A stretch of 64,000 nucleotides of DNA from Aurantiacibacter sp. MUD61 (GCF_027912455.1 NZ_CP115446.1:1883501-1947500); one strand, 5' to 3'. Shown: positions 44,618-53,085, counted from the first letter of the stretch. Notes: generated from the sequence alone by a model not told the origin. Translations and numbers: made by a program.

Positions 44618-46377
44618 GCGTGGCAGAAAACAGGACCAGAGGCATGCGCGCATTGCTGGGTGCGATCGTGGAATTCGCTGGGCCACGCCTGCCAGCGACT
44701 ATCGCCATAATCGCGCTCGCCGCCGTGCTGGAGGGCATCGGCCTCGTCCTTCTGCTCCCCGTTGCCGAGACCATTTTTGCACAAGGGGATGAGGTCGGAA
44801 CCGGCCTGAGCGCCAATCTGCTGAGCTATTTGTCCGGTGCCGGCGTGGATACGCCGTTAAAGCAGCTTACGGTGATGGGCGGCGCATTCCTGGTGCTGAT
44901 AATCGTCCGCGCTCTCGTCCTCATGAAGCGCGATGTCATGATGATGCAGCTCGCGCAGGGCTTCGTCGATCATATCAGGCGTGGCTTTTTCGATCGGCTC
45001 GCGCATGCCGACTGGCCGGTGATCAAGCGCTTCCGTAAGTCTCAGCTGCTGAATTCCATTACCACAAACATCGGCAGGCTGGCCGTCACCATGCAATTCC
45101 TGTCGAACGGAATGGTGCTGTCGGTGATGTCGCTCGCCTATCTGGTGGCGGCCTTTGTCGTCAGCCCGGTTCTTGGTGCTGCCCTGCTGGTCATGATCGC
45201 CTTGGGCTTGCTCTTCGCCGCGATCTGGATGCGGCGGAGCCATCGGTTGGGGCGCAATCTCAATCGCGCGAACCGCGGTGTCATGCACGAAACCACGCGC
45301 TTCCTCGAAGGGATGAAGGCGGCAAAGGCGGCGCGCGCCGAGGCTGAACTGGCCGCACGTTTTGCCGACAGTATTGCAGAGACGCGCGCGATCTCCGTGC
45401 AATTCGTCATGCAGCAATCGCGGCTGCGCAATGCGGTGCAGGTAATCGCAGCATGTTTTGCGCTGATCGTATTGCTGGTCGGCTTCGGCTGGGTGGGCCT
45501 GACCGGCGGCGAGCTGCTTGTGATGGCCGCCATCGTCCTGCGGCTCGCGCCCAATCTCGTGGCGACTTTTGGCGGATTGCAATCTATCGCGCATGCGCTG
45601 CCAGCCTTCGAAAGTATCCGCGAGCTGGAAGCCGAGCTGGATGATGCGCACCGGCATCTGCGCCCATCAGCCGAGGCGAGCGACGCAGACGCTCCTCGGT
45701 CCGGCGGTGTGCTCCGGTTGGAAAATTGCGCTGTCGAAGTGCAGGGAGAGCAGGGCGAGTCGGTGACGCTCGTGCGCACGGGTCAACTCGACATCGCTCC
45801 GGGCTCTCTGGCGCACATCGGCGGACCTTCGGGCGCTGGCAAGTCTACGCTGGTCGAGGTGATCGCCGGCCTTCACCTTCCTGCACGAGGGAGGGTCACG
45901 TGGGGCGAAGTCGCGCTGGGCGTGGACACCCGCCGCGCATGGCAATCGCAAATCGCATTCGCGCCGCAGGAGCCTTTCCTGTTCGACGGTACCGTCAGGG
46001 AAAACCTCCTGTGGCCCAATTGCGAGGCGGATGATGAGCTGATCCGTGAAAAGCTTGTTGCGTCAGAAGCCGATCAGATCGTGAGTGCTCTGCCAAACGG
46101 GTTGGACGAAGAACTGCTCGACGGCGGTGCGCGACTATCGGGCGGCGAACGACAAAGATTGTGCCTTGCCCGCGCGCTATTGCGACCTGCTCAAATGCTG
46201 ATCCTCGACGAGGCGACCTCGGCGATGGACCCTCAGCTCGAACGGCGAATCATCGGGCATTTGCGCCAGACAATCGGCGACCGGATCATCCTGATGGTCT
46301 CCCATTCGTTGAACGCAGTGCAATATGCCGACCTGCGGATTGATGTGAGCAACGGTGAGGCCCGCGCCGTTCAGTAA
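44614..46377 (+). CDS. ABC exporter with fused membrane and ATPase domains
   Basis: A 587-residue ABC half-transporter. Six membrane helices in the first ~300 residues are followed by a nucleotide-binding domain with Walker A GGPSGAGKSTL, signature LSGGERQRL, Walker B MLILDEATSAMD and the switch His in MVSHSLN. This is the type that exports peptides, lipids or lasso products (D protein in lasso clusters). The start is uncertain: TTG at 44614 overlaps the B2 stop, with GTG at 44620 and ATG at 44644 as alternatives. It ends the operon. Confidence 0.9.
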   Translation: MSVAENRTRGMRALLGAIVEFAGPRLPATIAIIALAAVLEGIGLVLLLPVAETIFAQGDEVGTGLSANLLSYLSGAGVDTPLKQLTVMGGAFLVLIIVRALVLMKRDVMMMQLAQGFVDHIRRGFFDRLAHADWPVIKRFRKSQLLNSITTNIGRLAVTMQFLSNGMVLSVMSLAYLVAAFVVSPVLGAALLVMIALGLLFAAIWMRRSHRLGRNLNRANRGVMHETTRFLEGMKAAKAARAEAELAARFADSIAETRAISVQFVMQQSRLRNAVQVIAACFALIVLLVGFGWVGLTGGELLVMAAIVLRLAPNLVATFGGLQSIAHALPAFESIRELEAELDDAHRHLRPSAEASDADAPRSGGVLRLENCAVEVQGEQGESVTLVRTGQLDIAPGSLAHIGGPSGAGKSTLVEVIAGLHLPARGRVTWGEVALGVDTRRAWQSQIAFAPQEPFLFDGTVRENLLWPNCEADDELIREKLVASEADQIVSALPNGLDEELLDGGARLSGGERQRLCLARALLRPAQMLILDEATSAMDPQLERRIIGHLRQTIGDRIILMVSHSLNAVQYADLRIDVSNGEARAVQ

Positions 46378-46431
46378 ACTATTTGAAACCTTTCTCTGCG
46401 GTCGAACGTATCTCCTCTGTACCAAACGTAT

Positions 46432-46467
46432 GTTTACGCTCTTCGCACGCTGCGAAGAGGGTTTACG
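46432..46467. promoter_or_regulatory. Hairpin flanked by GTTTACG direct repeats, upstream of LOV-HTH gene
   Basis: A perfect nine-base stem (CTCTTCGCA / TGCGAAGAG) with a CGC loop at 46439-46459 is flanked on both sides by GTTTACG. It lies 19 bp before the LOV-HTH start, directly ahead of the GGAAGGAAA ribosome-binding sequence. It could be an operator, a leader-RNA hairpin, or a terminator of the preceding ABC gene; there is no T tract, so a terminator is least likely. Confidence 0.4.
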
Positions 46468-46485
46468 TCGGGAAGGAAACAGAGC

Positions 46486-47118
46486 ATGTTAATGACCGTG
46501 GGAAATGGAGCTACTGACGAGATCGATCAGCGTGTGGTCGATCTGATCGCATCGAACCCGATCGCCTCTGTGGTGAGCGATCCGCGCTTGCCCGATAACC
46601 CGATTATTGCCTGCAATGACGCGTTTATGGAGCTGACCGGCTACGATGAAGACGAGATCATCGGCCGTAATTGTCGCTTCCTGTCCGGCCCCGGCACGGA
46701 GCCATGGCTGACCGAAACCATCCGCCAGGGTGTGCGAGAGCGCAAGGCCGTAATGGTCGAAATCCTGAATTACAAAAAGGATGGCACGCCATTCCGCAAT
46801 GCCGTGGTGGTCGCGCCGATTTTCGACGAAGAGGGTGAGCTGGAATATTTCCACGGCTCGCAAGTTGAGCTGGAAGACGGCGCTCAGAGCCCCGTTGCGA
46901 CGCGCCGGGCGCGGGCGGTCGAGAAGATCAAGGACCTGTCAAAACGCCAGCTAGAAGTTATGACCATGGTCGCCGCAGGCCTGCGCAACAAGCAGATCGC
47001 CTATGAGCTTGGACTGTCTGAAAAGACGATCAAAATGCACCGCGGCCTCGCCATGGAAAAGCTTGGTGCGAAAAGCAGCGCGGATATGATCCGCCTTGCG
47101 GTCGAAGCCGGCATCTAG
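46486..47118 (+). CDS. LOV-HTH blue-light transcription factor (EL222-like)
   Basis: A 210-residue protein with an N-terminal LOV photosensor and a C-terminal LuxR-type helix-turn-helix. It closely parallels EL222 of Erythrobacter litoralis. The adduct cysteine is C63 in [22 protein letters not shown] and FHGSQVE are the flavin pocket strands. The position after NCRFL is Ser67, Ala in EL222 and Gln in most LOV domains, which in EL222 goes with fast dark recovery. The HTH is [45 protein letters not shown] at about 152-196. Light is expected to release the HTH for dimerisation on DNA. GGAAGGAAA supports the start. Confidence 0.95.
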   Translation: MLMTVGNGATDEIDQRVVDLIASNPIASVVSDPRLPDNPIIACNDAFMELTGYDEDEIIGRNCRFLSGPGTEPWLTETIRQGVRERKAVMVEILNYKKDGTPFRNAVVVAPIFDEEGELEYFHGSQVELEDGAQSPVATRRARAVEKIKDLSKRQLEVMTMVAAGLRNKQIAYELGLSEKTIKMHRGLAMEKLGAKSSADMIRLAVEAGI

Positions 47119-47189
47119 TCAAAGACCCGCAGGAATCCTGCCCCAAAGGCCATATTTTAATTGGCGGAGAGGCGGTTCAAAGGGACATT

Positions 47190-47273
47190 GCATCGCAATC
47201 GGAAGCGCGGGGCTGCATTTCCTTCCACCCTCCCGCCTCGCTTCCTCCATCCCACCTCATCCGGTTGCGATGC
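47190..47273. repeat. Imperfect 13-bp inverted repeat between converging genes
   Basis: GCATCGCAATCGG at 47190-47202 pairs with CCGGTTGCGATGC at 47261-47273, with one G-T wobble, and 58 bp between. It sits in the 182-bp gap between the LOV-HTH gene and the converging glycerate kinase gene. The gap shows nothing else recognisable. It might form a long hairpin in RNA. Confidence 0.4.
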
Positions 47274-47300
47274 ACTCTCATTCCTTAAGGGATAAAGAGG

Positions 47301-48149
47301 TCAGGCGCGGGGTTTCTGGTCCCGGTCGATTTCGATCACCACATCGGCGCGTTCGGGCATTTCCTCCAGCATGTGGCGCGTGAGGCGCTCGTAATGTGAG
47401 ACGAAGCGGATCAGCTCGTCTTCATCCAGCACACCGGGCCCAAGCGGGCTCATTGCTGCGAGCTTTTCTTCCTGTTTGCGGCGGTTGGCGAGCACCGCAT
47501 CGAAGTGGTCGACCTTCAGCATAACCAGCATGTCGATAAGTGCGAACATGCGGCTGTAGTCCTCGCCCAGCCAGTGGTTGATCAAAGTGCGCCAGATGGC
47601 GTCCGGGTCCTCTTCGGCCTCCAATACGTTGATCGGCCTTTTCAGCTTTTCAGGCGGCTGAGCTTTGGCTCCGACACACCAGCCTTCGAACAACAATACG
47701 TCGACAGGGCCGGCGACACGGGTCACTTCGTTCGAACGATCGTCGCAGCTCTTGTCGAACTTGGGAATTTCGAAAGCGCGCCCCGCCAGGACGTCTTCAA
47801 TGATCGCAAAACCCATCGCTACGGCGTGGGTGCCCGGAACGCCCCGCGTGGCGAACAGCGGGTGCACCTCTGCCGCCAATTGCAGGCGCTCGGAATAGGT
47901 CAGGTAAAGATCGTCCAGCGAAAGCGCCACTGCGCGCAGGCCCCGCTGCTTTAGCAGGATCTCGAGCACTTTGCAGAGCGTTGTCTTGCCGGAACCCTGC
48001 GCACCGTTGATGCCGACGATCAGCGGCTTCCGGTCCGCAGCCCGCCGCGCAATTTGTGTGGCGAGCGGCTTCCAATGCTCCTCGACGATTTGCGCGTAGT
48101 GCTCAGGCAGTTCTTCGCGCGCAATCAGCTGCGTGATCGGATCACTCAT
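47301..48149 (-). CDS. Glycerate 3-kinase-like P-loop kinase
   Basis: A 282-residue P-loop kinase resembling D-glycerate 3-kinase (GLYK) and the yeast YGR205W-type proteins. The Walker A is GINGAQGSGKTTL at about residues 47-59, followed by ALSLDDLYLTYSER, with the catalytic Asp pair, and VLLFEGWCVGAKAQ. It would phosphorylate D-glycerate to 3-phosphoglycerate. It overlaps the hydroxyacid dehydrogenase gene as ATGA. That gene product could supply glycerate from hydroxypyruvate. Phosphoribulokinase/uridine-kinase relatives share the fold, but the EGWCVG motif favours glycerate kinase. Confidence 0.85.
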   Translation of the reverse strand: MSDPITQLIAREELPEHYAQIVEEHWKPLATQIARRAADRKPLIVGINGAQGSGKTTLCKVLEILLKQRGLRAVALSLDDLYLTYSERLQLAAEVHPLFATRGVPGTHAVAMGFAIIEDVLAGRAFEIPKFDKSCDDRSNEVTRVAGPVDVLLFEGWCVGAKAQPPEKLKRPINVLEAEEDPDAIWRTLINHWLGEDYSRMFALIDMLVMLKVDHFDAVLANRRKQEEKLAAMSPLGPGVLDEDELIRFVSHYERLTRHMLEEMPERADVVIEIDRDQKPRA

Positions 48150-49102
48150 GCGACGCGGTCCGGTAAATTGTGCCCATTCGCAAAGGCACGGATGTTCTCG
48201 AGCGCTCGCATCCCCATCGCCACCCGCGCTTCCCGGGTTGCGCTGCCGAGGTGCGGCAACAGGACGGCACTGTCCACTTCTAGCAGGGCAGGGGGCACAT
48301 CTGGCTCATCGGGATAAACGTCCAGTCCCGCGCCTGCCAGATGGCCGGAGCGGAGCGCATCGGCCAGCGCAGTGTGGTCGAGGACGCTGCCTCTCGCCGT
48401 GTTGATGAGGTATGAGCCGGGTCGCATCGCAGCGATCGCTTCGGCGCCCATCAAATGCTCGGTCGCCGCTCCGCCGGGCACATGGAGCGAGACAATATCT
48501 GAATTGGCGAGCAGCGCATGCAAGTCGTCGAAGTATCTCGCGCCCACTTCCTCGGCCTCCGCTTTCTCCGAGCTTGAGTGATAGGCGATCTGCATACCGA
48601 AACCGTGTTTCGCCCGCCGTGCGACGGCCTGCCCGATCCGTCCGAAGCCGACGATGCCCATCACCTTGTCCTGAAGCCCTGTCCCGATCATGTGCGTGGG
48701 GCGCCATCCGCTCCAGTCACCGCGCCGTAATTCGCGCTCGCCCTCGCTTGCGCGGCGCGTTGCCATTAGCATGAGCGTTATTGCGAGATCGGCAGTCGCG
48801 TCGGTCAGAACGCCGGGTGTACTGGTAACCGCGATGCCCGCCGCTCTTGCTGCTGCGCAGTCGATATGATCGAAACCGACGCCGTAGTTGGCGATTAGCT
48901 TCACCCGATCTCCGCCGCACAGAACTTCCGCATCGACGCAATCGGAAACGGTCGGGCAAAGCACGTCGTATCCGGCGATTGCGCGGGCAAGCTCAGTTTG
49001 GGTGAGAGGCGTGTCGGATGCGTTCAGTGTAACGTCGAATTCTTCGGCGAGCGCCGCCTCGACAGCCTCCGGCCAGCGCCTTGTCACCAATACCCGCAGC
49101 AT
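48146..49102 (-). CDS. D-2-hydroxyacid dehydrogenase, glyoxylate/hydroxypyruvate reductase-like
   Basis: A 318-residue NAD(P)-dependent D-2-hydroxyacid dehydrogenase. The cofactor motif is GIVGFGRIGQAVARRA, substrate segment is NYGVGFDHIDCAAA, and the catalytic Arg, Glu and His are in INTARGSVLD, DVYPDEP and LLPHLGSAT. It probably reduces glyoxylate or hydroxypyruvate to glycolate or D-glycerate. I start it at the ATG at 49102; an upstream in-frame start would overlap the NUDIX gene. It is translationally coupled to the glycerate kinase gene. Confidence 0.9.
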   Translation of the reverse strand: MLRVLVTRRWPEAVEAALAEEFDVTLNASDTPLTQTELARAIAGYDVLCPTVSDCVDAEVLCGGDRVKLIANYGVGFDHIDCAAARAAGIAVTSTPGVLTDATADLAITLMLMATRRASEGERELRRGDWSGWRPTHMIGTGLQDKVMGIVGFGRIGQAVARRAKHGFGMQIAYHSSSEKAEAEEVGARYFDDLHALLANSDIVSLHVPGGAATEHLMGAEAIAAMRPGSYLINTARGSVLDHTALADALRSGHLAGAGLDVYPDEPDVPPALLEVDSAVLLPHLGSATREARVAMGMRALENIRAFANGHNLPDRVA

Positions 49103-49106
49103 GTGC

Positions 49107-49649
49107 TCATAAATCTCCGAGCAGGTGCGGACCGAGCGCGAGGAGCATGCGCGTATCGATCGCCACATCGCCGCGGCGGAAGTCTTTCAGCGTCTCTGGA
49201 AACTGGCTCAGCTTCACGCGGTGTACCGCGATATCCTCCCCGCCCACGCCGCCGCCGGGACCGGTCTTTTTCAGGCCAGTGGCTTTCAGCAGGGTGAAGC
49301 TCTCGCTCACCATTCCGGGTGATGAGAAGAATTCGCCGATCTCTTCCCAATGCTCGGCTTCGTAACCGGTCTCTTCGAGCAATTCGCGTTTGGCGGCGCT
49401 CAGCGGATCGTCGTCCTCACCGCCATCGTCGTCACCGATCAGCCCCGCAGGCAACTCGAGCGATCTCTGGCCGAGCGGCACGCGGTACTGCTCGACGAGG
49501 ATGATCTCTCCATTCTCGACAGCGAGGATTACGGCCGCGCGAATATTGTGGGCGCGGCTGCAATATTCCCAGCGGCCACGTTTCTTTGCGGTGATCCAGT
49601 CGCCTTGCCAGGTCACTTCTTCGGGAGCGTCAAAATCGGGTGCGGTCAT
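49107..49649 (-). CDS. NUDIX hydrolase, ADP-ribose pyrophosphatase-like
   Basis: A 180-residue NUDIX hydrolase. The Nudix box is in LELPAGLIG...AAKRELLEETGYEAE, with an acidic insert (DDDGGEDDD) between the Gly and the Arg-Glu helix that is longer than usual. EQYRVPLGQRSLELPAG is typical of ADP-sugar pyrophosphatases. It would hydrolyse ADP-ribose or related nucleotide sugars. It is four bases upstream of the dehydrogenase gene and likely co-transcribed with it. Confidence 0.9.
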   Translation of the reverse strand: MTAPDFDAPEEVTWQGDWITAKKRGRWEYCSRAHNIRAAVILAVENGEIILVEQYRVPLGQRSLELPAGLIGDDDGGEDDDPLSAAKRELLEETGYEAEHWEEIGEFFSSPGMVSESFTLLKATGLKKTGPGGGVGGEDIAVHRVKLSQFPETLKDFRRGDVAIDTRMLLALGPHLLGDL

Positions 49650-49670
49650 GCGGCGAGCGCTAACCGAGGG

Positions 49671-50345
49671 TCAGACTTCGATCAAGCGGTCGGGCAATTC
49701 ATTGTCGTCATCCTCGCCGCGCGGGAAGTGTTCGGACAGCACTTTGCCCACATCGCGCACACCTGCTGCAATGCCTTCCGCCACGCAGCCCTTGCGGATT
49801 TCCACGAGCATATCCGCCATAGCTTCGCCCCAGACTTCTGCAGGCACGAGATCGGTGATGGAATCGTCGGCGACGATTTCCGCGCGATGCTCCTGCATGG
49901 AGAGATAAAGCATCACGCCCGTTTTCCCATGCGTGCGCCCTTCCGCGCCGACTTTGAAATGGCGGATCGCGCGCTCATTCACCCGCTGGCGCTTCACCGG
50001 GGATGGGATGAAAATGAAACGCAGGCGATCCCAGCTGAGGAGCGCGAAGACCGCGACAAATTTGACGAGGCCAATGCCCACAGCCCAGGCGATGACCTCG
50101 CCATAGGTCCATTCGCTGCTCCAGCCGCCTATCAGGAAATCGACCTTGTCGAGGAAGAACTCGGGGAATGCGGCAAACATGCTCATCGCGGTGAATGCCG
50201 CAGCTATCGCCCACCACAGGACGACATCGGTATAGCCGTCAGAACGATCGGCGATGACCGGCACAATTTCGCCGCTGGTGGTGAGTTCGGCCTCGCGAAC
50301 AGCGCTGGAGACAATCTCGTGATCTGCTTCAGATAAATATCCCAT
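49671..50345 (-). CDS. TPM-domain membrane protein
   Basis: A 224-residue protein that begins MGYLSEADHEIVSSAVREAELTTSGEIVPVIADRSDGYTD, the start of a TPM domain (TLP18.3/Psb32/MOLO-1). Two membrane helices follow (about 41-65 and 84-108), and the end is HFPRGEDDDNELPDRLIEV. The start at 50345 overlaps the stop of the upstream TPM gene. It is the last of three coupled genes with lemA, a common arrangement of unknown cell-envelope function. Confidence 0.88.
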   Translation of the reverse strand: MGYLSEADHEIVSSAVREAELTTSGEIVPVIADRSDGYTDVVLWWAIAAAFTAMSMFAAFPEFFLDKVDFLIGGWSSEWTYGEVIAWAVGIGLVKFVAVFALLSWDRLRFIFIPSPVKRQRVNERAIRHFKVGAEGRTHGKTGVMLYLSMQEHRAEIVADDSITDLVPAEVWGEAMADMLVEIRKGCVAEGIAAGVRDVGKVLSEHFPRGEDDDNELPDRLIEV

Positions 50346-51196
50346 CACCAGCCTCCTGACGCGCCGCCGCCACCGAACGAGCCGCCACCGCCGGAGAAAC
50401 CGCCGCCTCCGCCGAAACCGCCTCCGCCGCCGCCCCAGCCGCCACCACCGCCGCCCGATGCGCCGCGTGCAATGGCCTTGCCGACTTCCCAAAGGATGAT
50501 GTCACCCACAGCTCCGCCAACGCCTGCCCGGCGATACCCGCGGCTTGCGCGCCTGCCGCCGCGGATCATCGGCAGGATGAAGAAGAAGAACAGGAAGCCG
50601 AGCCAGATGAGCGTGCCGATCGGAAAGCCACCTTCGCTGCGTGCTTCGCCAGCATTCTGCGCGATGGCCGCCGCCTCTTCGGGCGGTAGTTCGAGCTGGG
50701 TAATAATCTGGTCGGCAGCCCATGATATCCCGCCCGAATAGTCCTCGTTGCGGAAGTAGGGCTTCATCCCTTCGATATATTCGAAGGCGAGGCCATCGGG
50801 AATGACGGCTTCGAGACCATAGCCCGTTTCGATCCGCATCCGCCGCTCATTAGGGGCGACGATCAATATGATGCCGTCATTTCTCTCCGCATCGCCCAAG
50901 CCCCATTCGCGGCCAAGCTGGTATCCGTAATCGGCAATATCGTAACCCTGCAGGCTATCGAGAGTAACGATGACGAACTGTCGCTGATTTCGCTCTTCGA
51001 ATGCGTCGAGCTGCTGGGTAAGCCGCGCCTCAGTCGCATCATCGATGATGTTGGCCTGATCGAGCACAGGCGCCGTGCCACGTTCCGGGAACGTGGGCTG
51101 GGCTTGTACACTGCCGACCCAGCTCACTGTCACGAAGACAGCAAGAAGGATCAGCAAATGTCGGATGCGAGTGGTTTGCACCGCGAGAGACCTCAC
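50345..51196 (-). CDS. TPM-domain (YgcG-like) secreted membrane protein, Gly-rich tail
   Basis: A 283-residue protein with a signal sequence ending SVQAQ, a periplasmic TPM domain (NIIDDATEARLTQQLDAFEERNQRQFVIVTLDSLQG, GIILIVAPNERRMRIETGYGLE) and one membrane helix near residues 188-205. The last 50 residues are almost only Gly with Phe, Ser and Trp, as in YgcG-like proteins. Function is not established. It overlaps lemA upstream by four bases and the second TPM gene downstream by one. Confidence 0.9.
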   Translation of the reverse strand: MRSLAVQTTRIRHLLILLAVFVTVSWVGSVQAQPTFPERGTAPVLDQANIIDDATEARLTQQLDAFEERNQRQFVIVTLDSLQGYDIADYGYQLGREWGLGDAERNDGIILIVAPNERRMRIETGYGLEAVIPDGLAFEYIEGMKPYFRNEDYSGGISWAADQIITQLELPPEEAAAIAQNAGEARSEGGFPIGTLIWLGFLFFFFILPMIRGGRRASRGYRRAGVGGAVGDIILWEVGKAIARGASGGGGGGWGGGGGGFGGGGGFSGGGGSFGGGGASGGW

Positions 51197-51798
51197 TCGC
51201 TGCGCATATCCAGTTCTTCGGCGACCTCTGCGCCTTCGGTCACAGCTTCGTATGGCACCATCGGCTCTGCGCCGTGGATGATGTTTGCGCCGATCGTATC
51301 GGGGAAGGTGCGGATCGTCGTGTTGTACTGTCGTACCGCTTCATTGTAGTCGCGGATGGCGACGCGGATGCGGCTTTCAATGCCTTCGATTTGCACCATC
51401 ATGCGGCCGAAGTTCGCCTGGCTCTGTAGTTCGGGGTATTGCTCCTGCACCACCATGAGGCGCGAAAGCGCGCCGCCGAAGGTGTTCTGCGCCTGCTGAT
51501 ATTGCGCCATGGCTTCGGGATCGGACAGGTCTTCACCGCTCAGCTGGATTTCGGGACGGGTGGCAGATGCGCGCGCTTCGATCACGCTTTCCAGCGTCGC
51601 CCGCTCTTCCTCGGAGCCAGCCATGGTAATTTCCTGCAAATTGCCAAGCAAGTTGGCGCGCTGCTGGAAGGCGGCCTCCACATCGGCCCATTTGGCCTTG
51701 GCGTTTTCTTCGGCGGCGGGCACCGAATTGATACCGCAGCTTGCGAGCGCAAGACTGCCGAAGACGAGAGCGAGCAATGTGCTCAAGCGCTTGAACAT
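51193..51798 (-). CDS. lemA: LemA family protein, lipoprotein
   Basis: A 201-residue LemA protein with a lipobox ALASC at about residues 16-20 and a long helical bundle. Hallmarks are AKWADVEAAFQQRANLLGNLQE, YPELQSQANFGRMMVQIEGIESRI and AVRQYNTTIRTFPDTIGA. The start at 51798 has GGAGGA upstream. LemA proteins have no settled role but often pair with TPM proteins, as here. First gene of the three-gene operon. Confidence 0.93.
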   Translation of the reverse strand: MFKRLSTLLALVFGSLALASCGINSVPAAEENAKAKWADVEAAFQQRANLLGNLQEITMAGSEEERATLESVIEARASATRPEIQLSGEDLSDPEAMAQYQQAQNTFGGALSRLMVVQEQYPELQSQANFGRMMVQIEGIESRIRVAIRDYNEAVRQYNTTIRTFPDTIGANIIHGAEPMVPYEAVTEGAEVAEELDMRSE

Positions 51799-51949
51799 GC
51801 GAATGGTCCTCCAAAATCCCGTGAAAGGTGTATTGTTAATATAGCACGGCGTGGCAGGGAAACAAGGAGAGGTCGGCTCGTTTTCCTGCAATCAGCCGGC
51901 CAGCTTCACATGCGTTGTCGGCACCCAGCACCTGTGTGGAGAACCCCGA

Positions 51950-52426
51950 ATGATCACCCAGTTCAAGAAATTCATCGCGCGGGGCAATGTGCTCGATCTG
52001 GCGGTTGGCGTCATCATCGGCGCATCCTTCGGCCGGATCGTCACCTCGCTCAATGAAAGCATGATTATGCCCGTGATCGGCTGGATTTTCGGCGATATCG
52101 ATTTTTCGAACTGGTTTATCCGGCTGGGTGAAATTCCGGCAGATTACGACGGCAGCCTGACCAATTATGCCGAGTTGAAAGAGGCGGGCGTCGCCATGAT
52201 CGGTTATGGCGACTTCATCACCCAGACGGTGGATTTCTTCATCATCGCGCTGGCGCTGTTCTTCATCATCCGTTCGGTGAACCGCGTGCTGGATGAAATG
52301 CAGGAGAAGGCGAAGAATTCGGAAAACAGCTCGAATGAGGAGGATATCCCCACCGATCCGCAACTGGACGTTTTAAAGCAGATTCTGGCCGAGATGCGTA
52401 CGGGCAAGGAGCCTGCGAAGTTGTAA
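51950..52426 (+). CDS. mscL: Large-conductance mechanosensitive channel MscL, copy 1
   Basis: A 158-residue MscL, which opens under membrane tension to protect against osmotic down-shock. Typical parts are FKKFIARGNVLDLAVGVIIGASFGRIVTSL (TM1 and gate), MIMPVIG and FITQTVDFFIIALALFFIIRSVN (TM2), then a cytoplasmic helix ending LKQILAEMR. The periplasmic loop is longer than in E. coli. It is followed 97 bp later by a second mscL, so the locus has two. Confidence 0.95.
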   Translation: MITQFKKFIARGNVLDLAVGVIIGASFGRIVTSLNESMIMPVIGWIFGDIDFSNWFIRLGEIPADYDGSLTNYAELKEAGVAMIGYGDFITQTVDFFIIALALFFIIRSVNRVLDEMQEKAKNSENSSNEEDIPTDPQLDVLKQILAEMRTGKEPAKL

Positions 52427-52522
52427 ATTCACGTCGCTTTCGGGGCGCAAACGGGCCTCGCGCTTGCCGCGCAGATAAACATGGGTAAACTTCTTTCCCG
52501 AAACATCGGGGAGAACAGGTCT

Positions 52523-52957
52523 ATGTTTGCAGAGTTCAAGGAATTCATTGCCAAGGGCAATGTGATGGAATTGGCGGTCGCGGTGATTATCGCCGGCGCC
52601 TTTGCGGTGATCGTCACCTCGCTCACCAATGACATGATCATGCCTATCGTCGGCGCGATCTTCGGCGATGTCGATTTTAGTGCCAAGTATGCGGTGCTGA
52701 GCGGTGCCGAGCTGGTAGAGCCGGGTATGTCTCTTGAGGCTGCACGCGAAGCAGGCGCCAACGTGCTGGCGTGGGGCGCTTTCGTCACCAGCATCATCAA
52801 TTTCCTGATCCTGGCTTTCATCATCTTCATGCTCGTCCGTTATGCCAACAAGGTGCAGTCGCGGTTCGAGAAGAAGCAAGAGGAAGCGGCCGAGGAGCCT
52901 GCCGGCCCGACCGAAATCGAGCTGTTGCAGGAAATCCGGGACGCTTTGAAGAAGTGA
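52523..52957 (+). CDS. mscL: Large-conductance mechanosensitive channel MscL, copy 2
   Basis: A 144-residue MscL with TM1 FKEFIAKGNVMELAVAVIIAGAFAVIVTSL and TM2 FVTSIINFLILAFIIFMLVRYANK, ending with the helix IELLQEIRDALKK. The start at 52523 follows GGGGAGAA. It differs clearly from copy 1 in the gate and loop, so it is an old duplication or separate acquisition, and the two may have different tension thresholds or mix. Inference only. Confidence 0.95.
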   Translation: MFAEFKEFIAKGNVMELAVAVIIAGAFAVIVTSLTNDMIMPIVGAIFGDVDFSAKYAVLSGAELVEPGMSLEAAREAGANVLAWGAFVTSIINFLILAFIIFMLVRYANKVQSRFEKKQEEAAEEPAGPTEIELLQEIRDALKK

Positions 52958-52969
52958 TTAGCTTTGCCT

Positions 52970-53085
52970 CCCCTCCCGCTCGCGGGAGGGGTTGGGGGTG
53001 GGCATGGGCCGTAAGGCCCACCCCGCTGCGACTAGGCAGCAAGCTGCCAAGTCTCGCTCCCCTCCCGTAAACGGGAGGGGTTTTT
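52970..53085 (+). repeat. Hairpin-rich intergenic repeat ending in a terminator
   Basis: Four hairpins in a row: CCCCTCCCG/CGGGAGGGG (52970-52991), GGGTGGGC/GCCCACCC (52996-53023), a GGCAGC/GCTGCC stem (53029-53055) and CCCCTCCCGT/ACGGGAGGGG (53059-53080), the last followed by TTTTT. The first and last have matching arms, so they can also pair with each other. The type is like mobile intergenic repeats common in sphingomonads. The last hairpin should end transcription from mscL. Confidence 0.7.
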
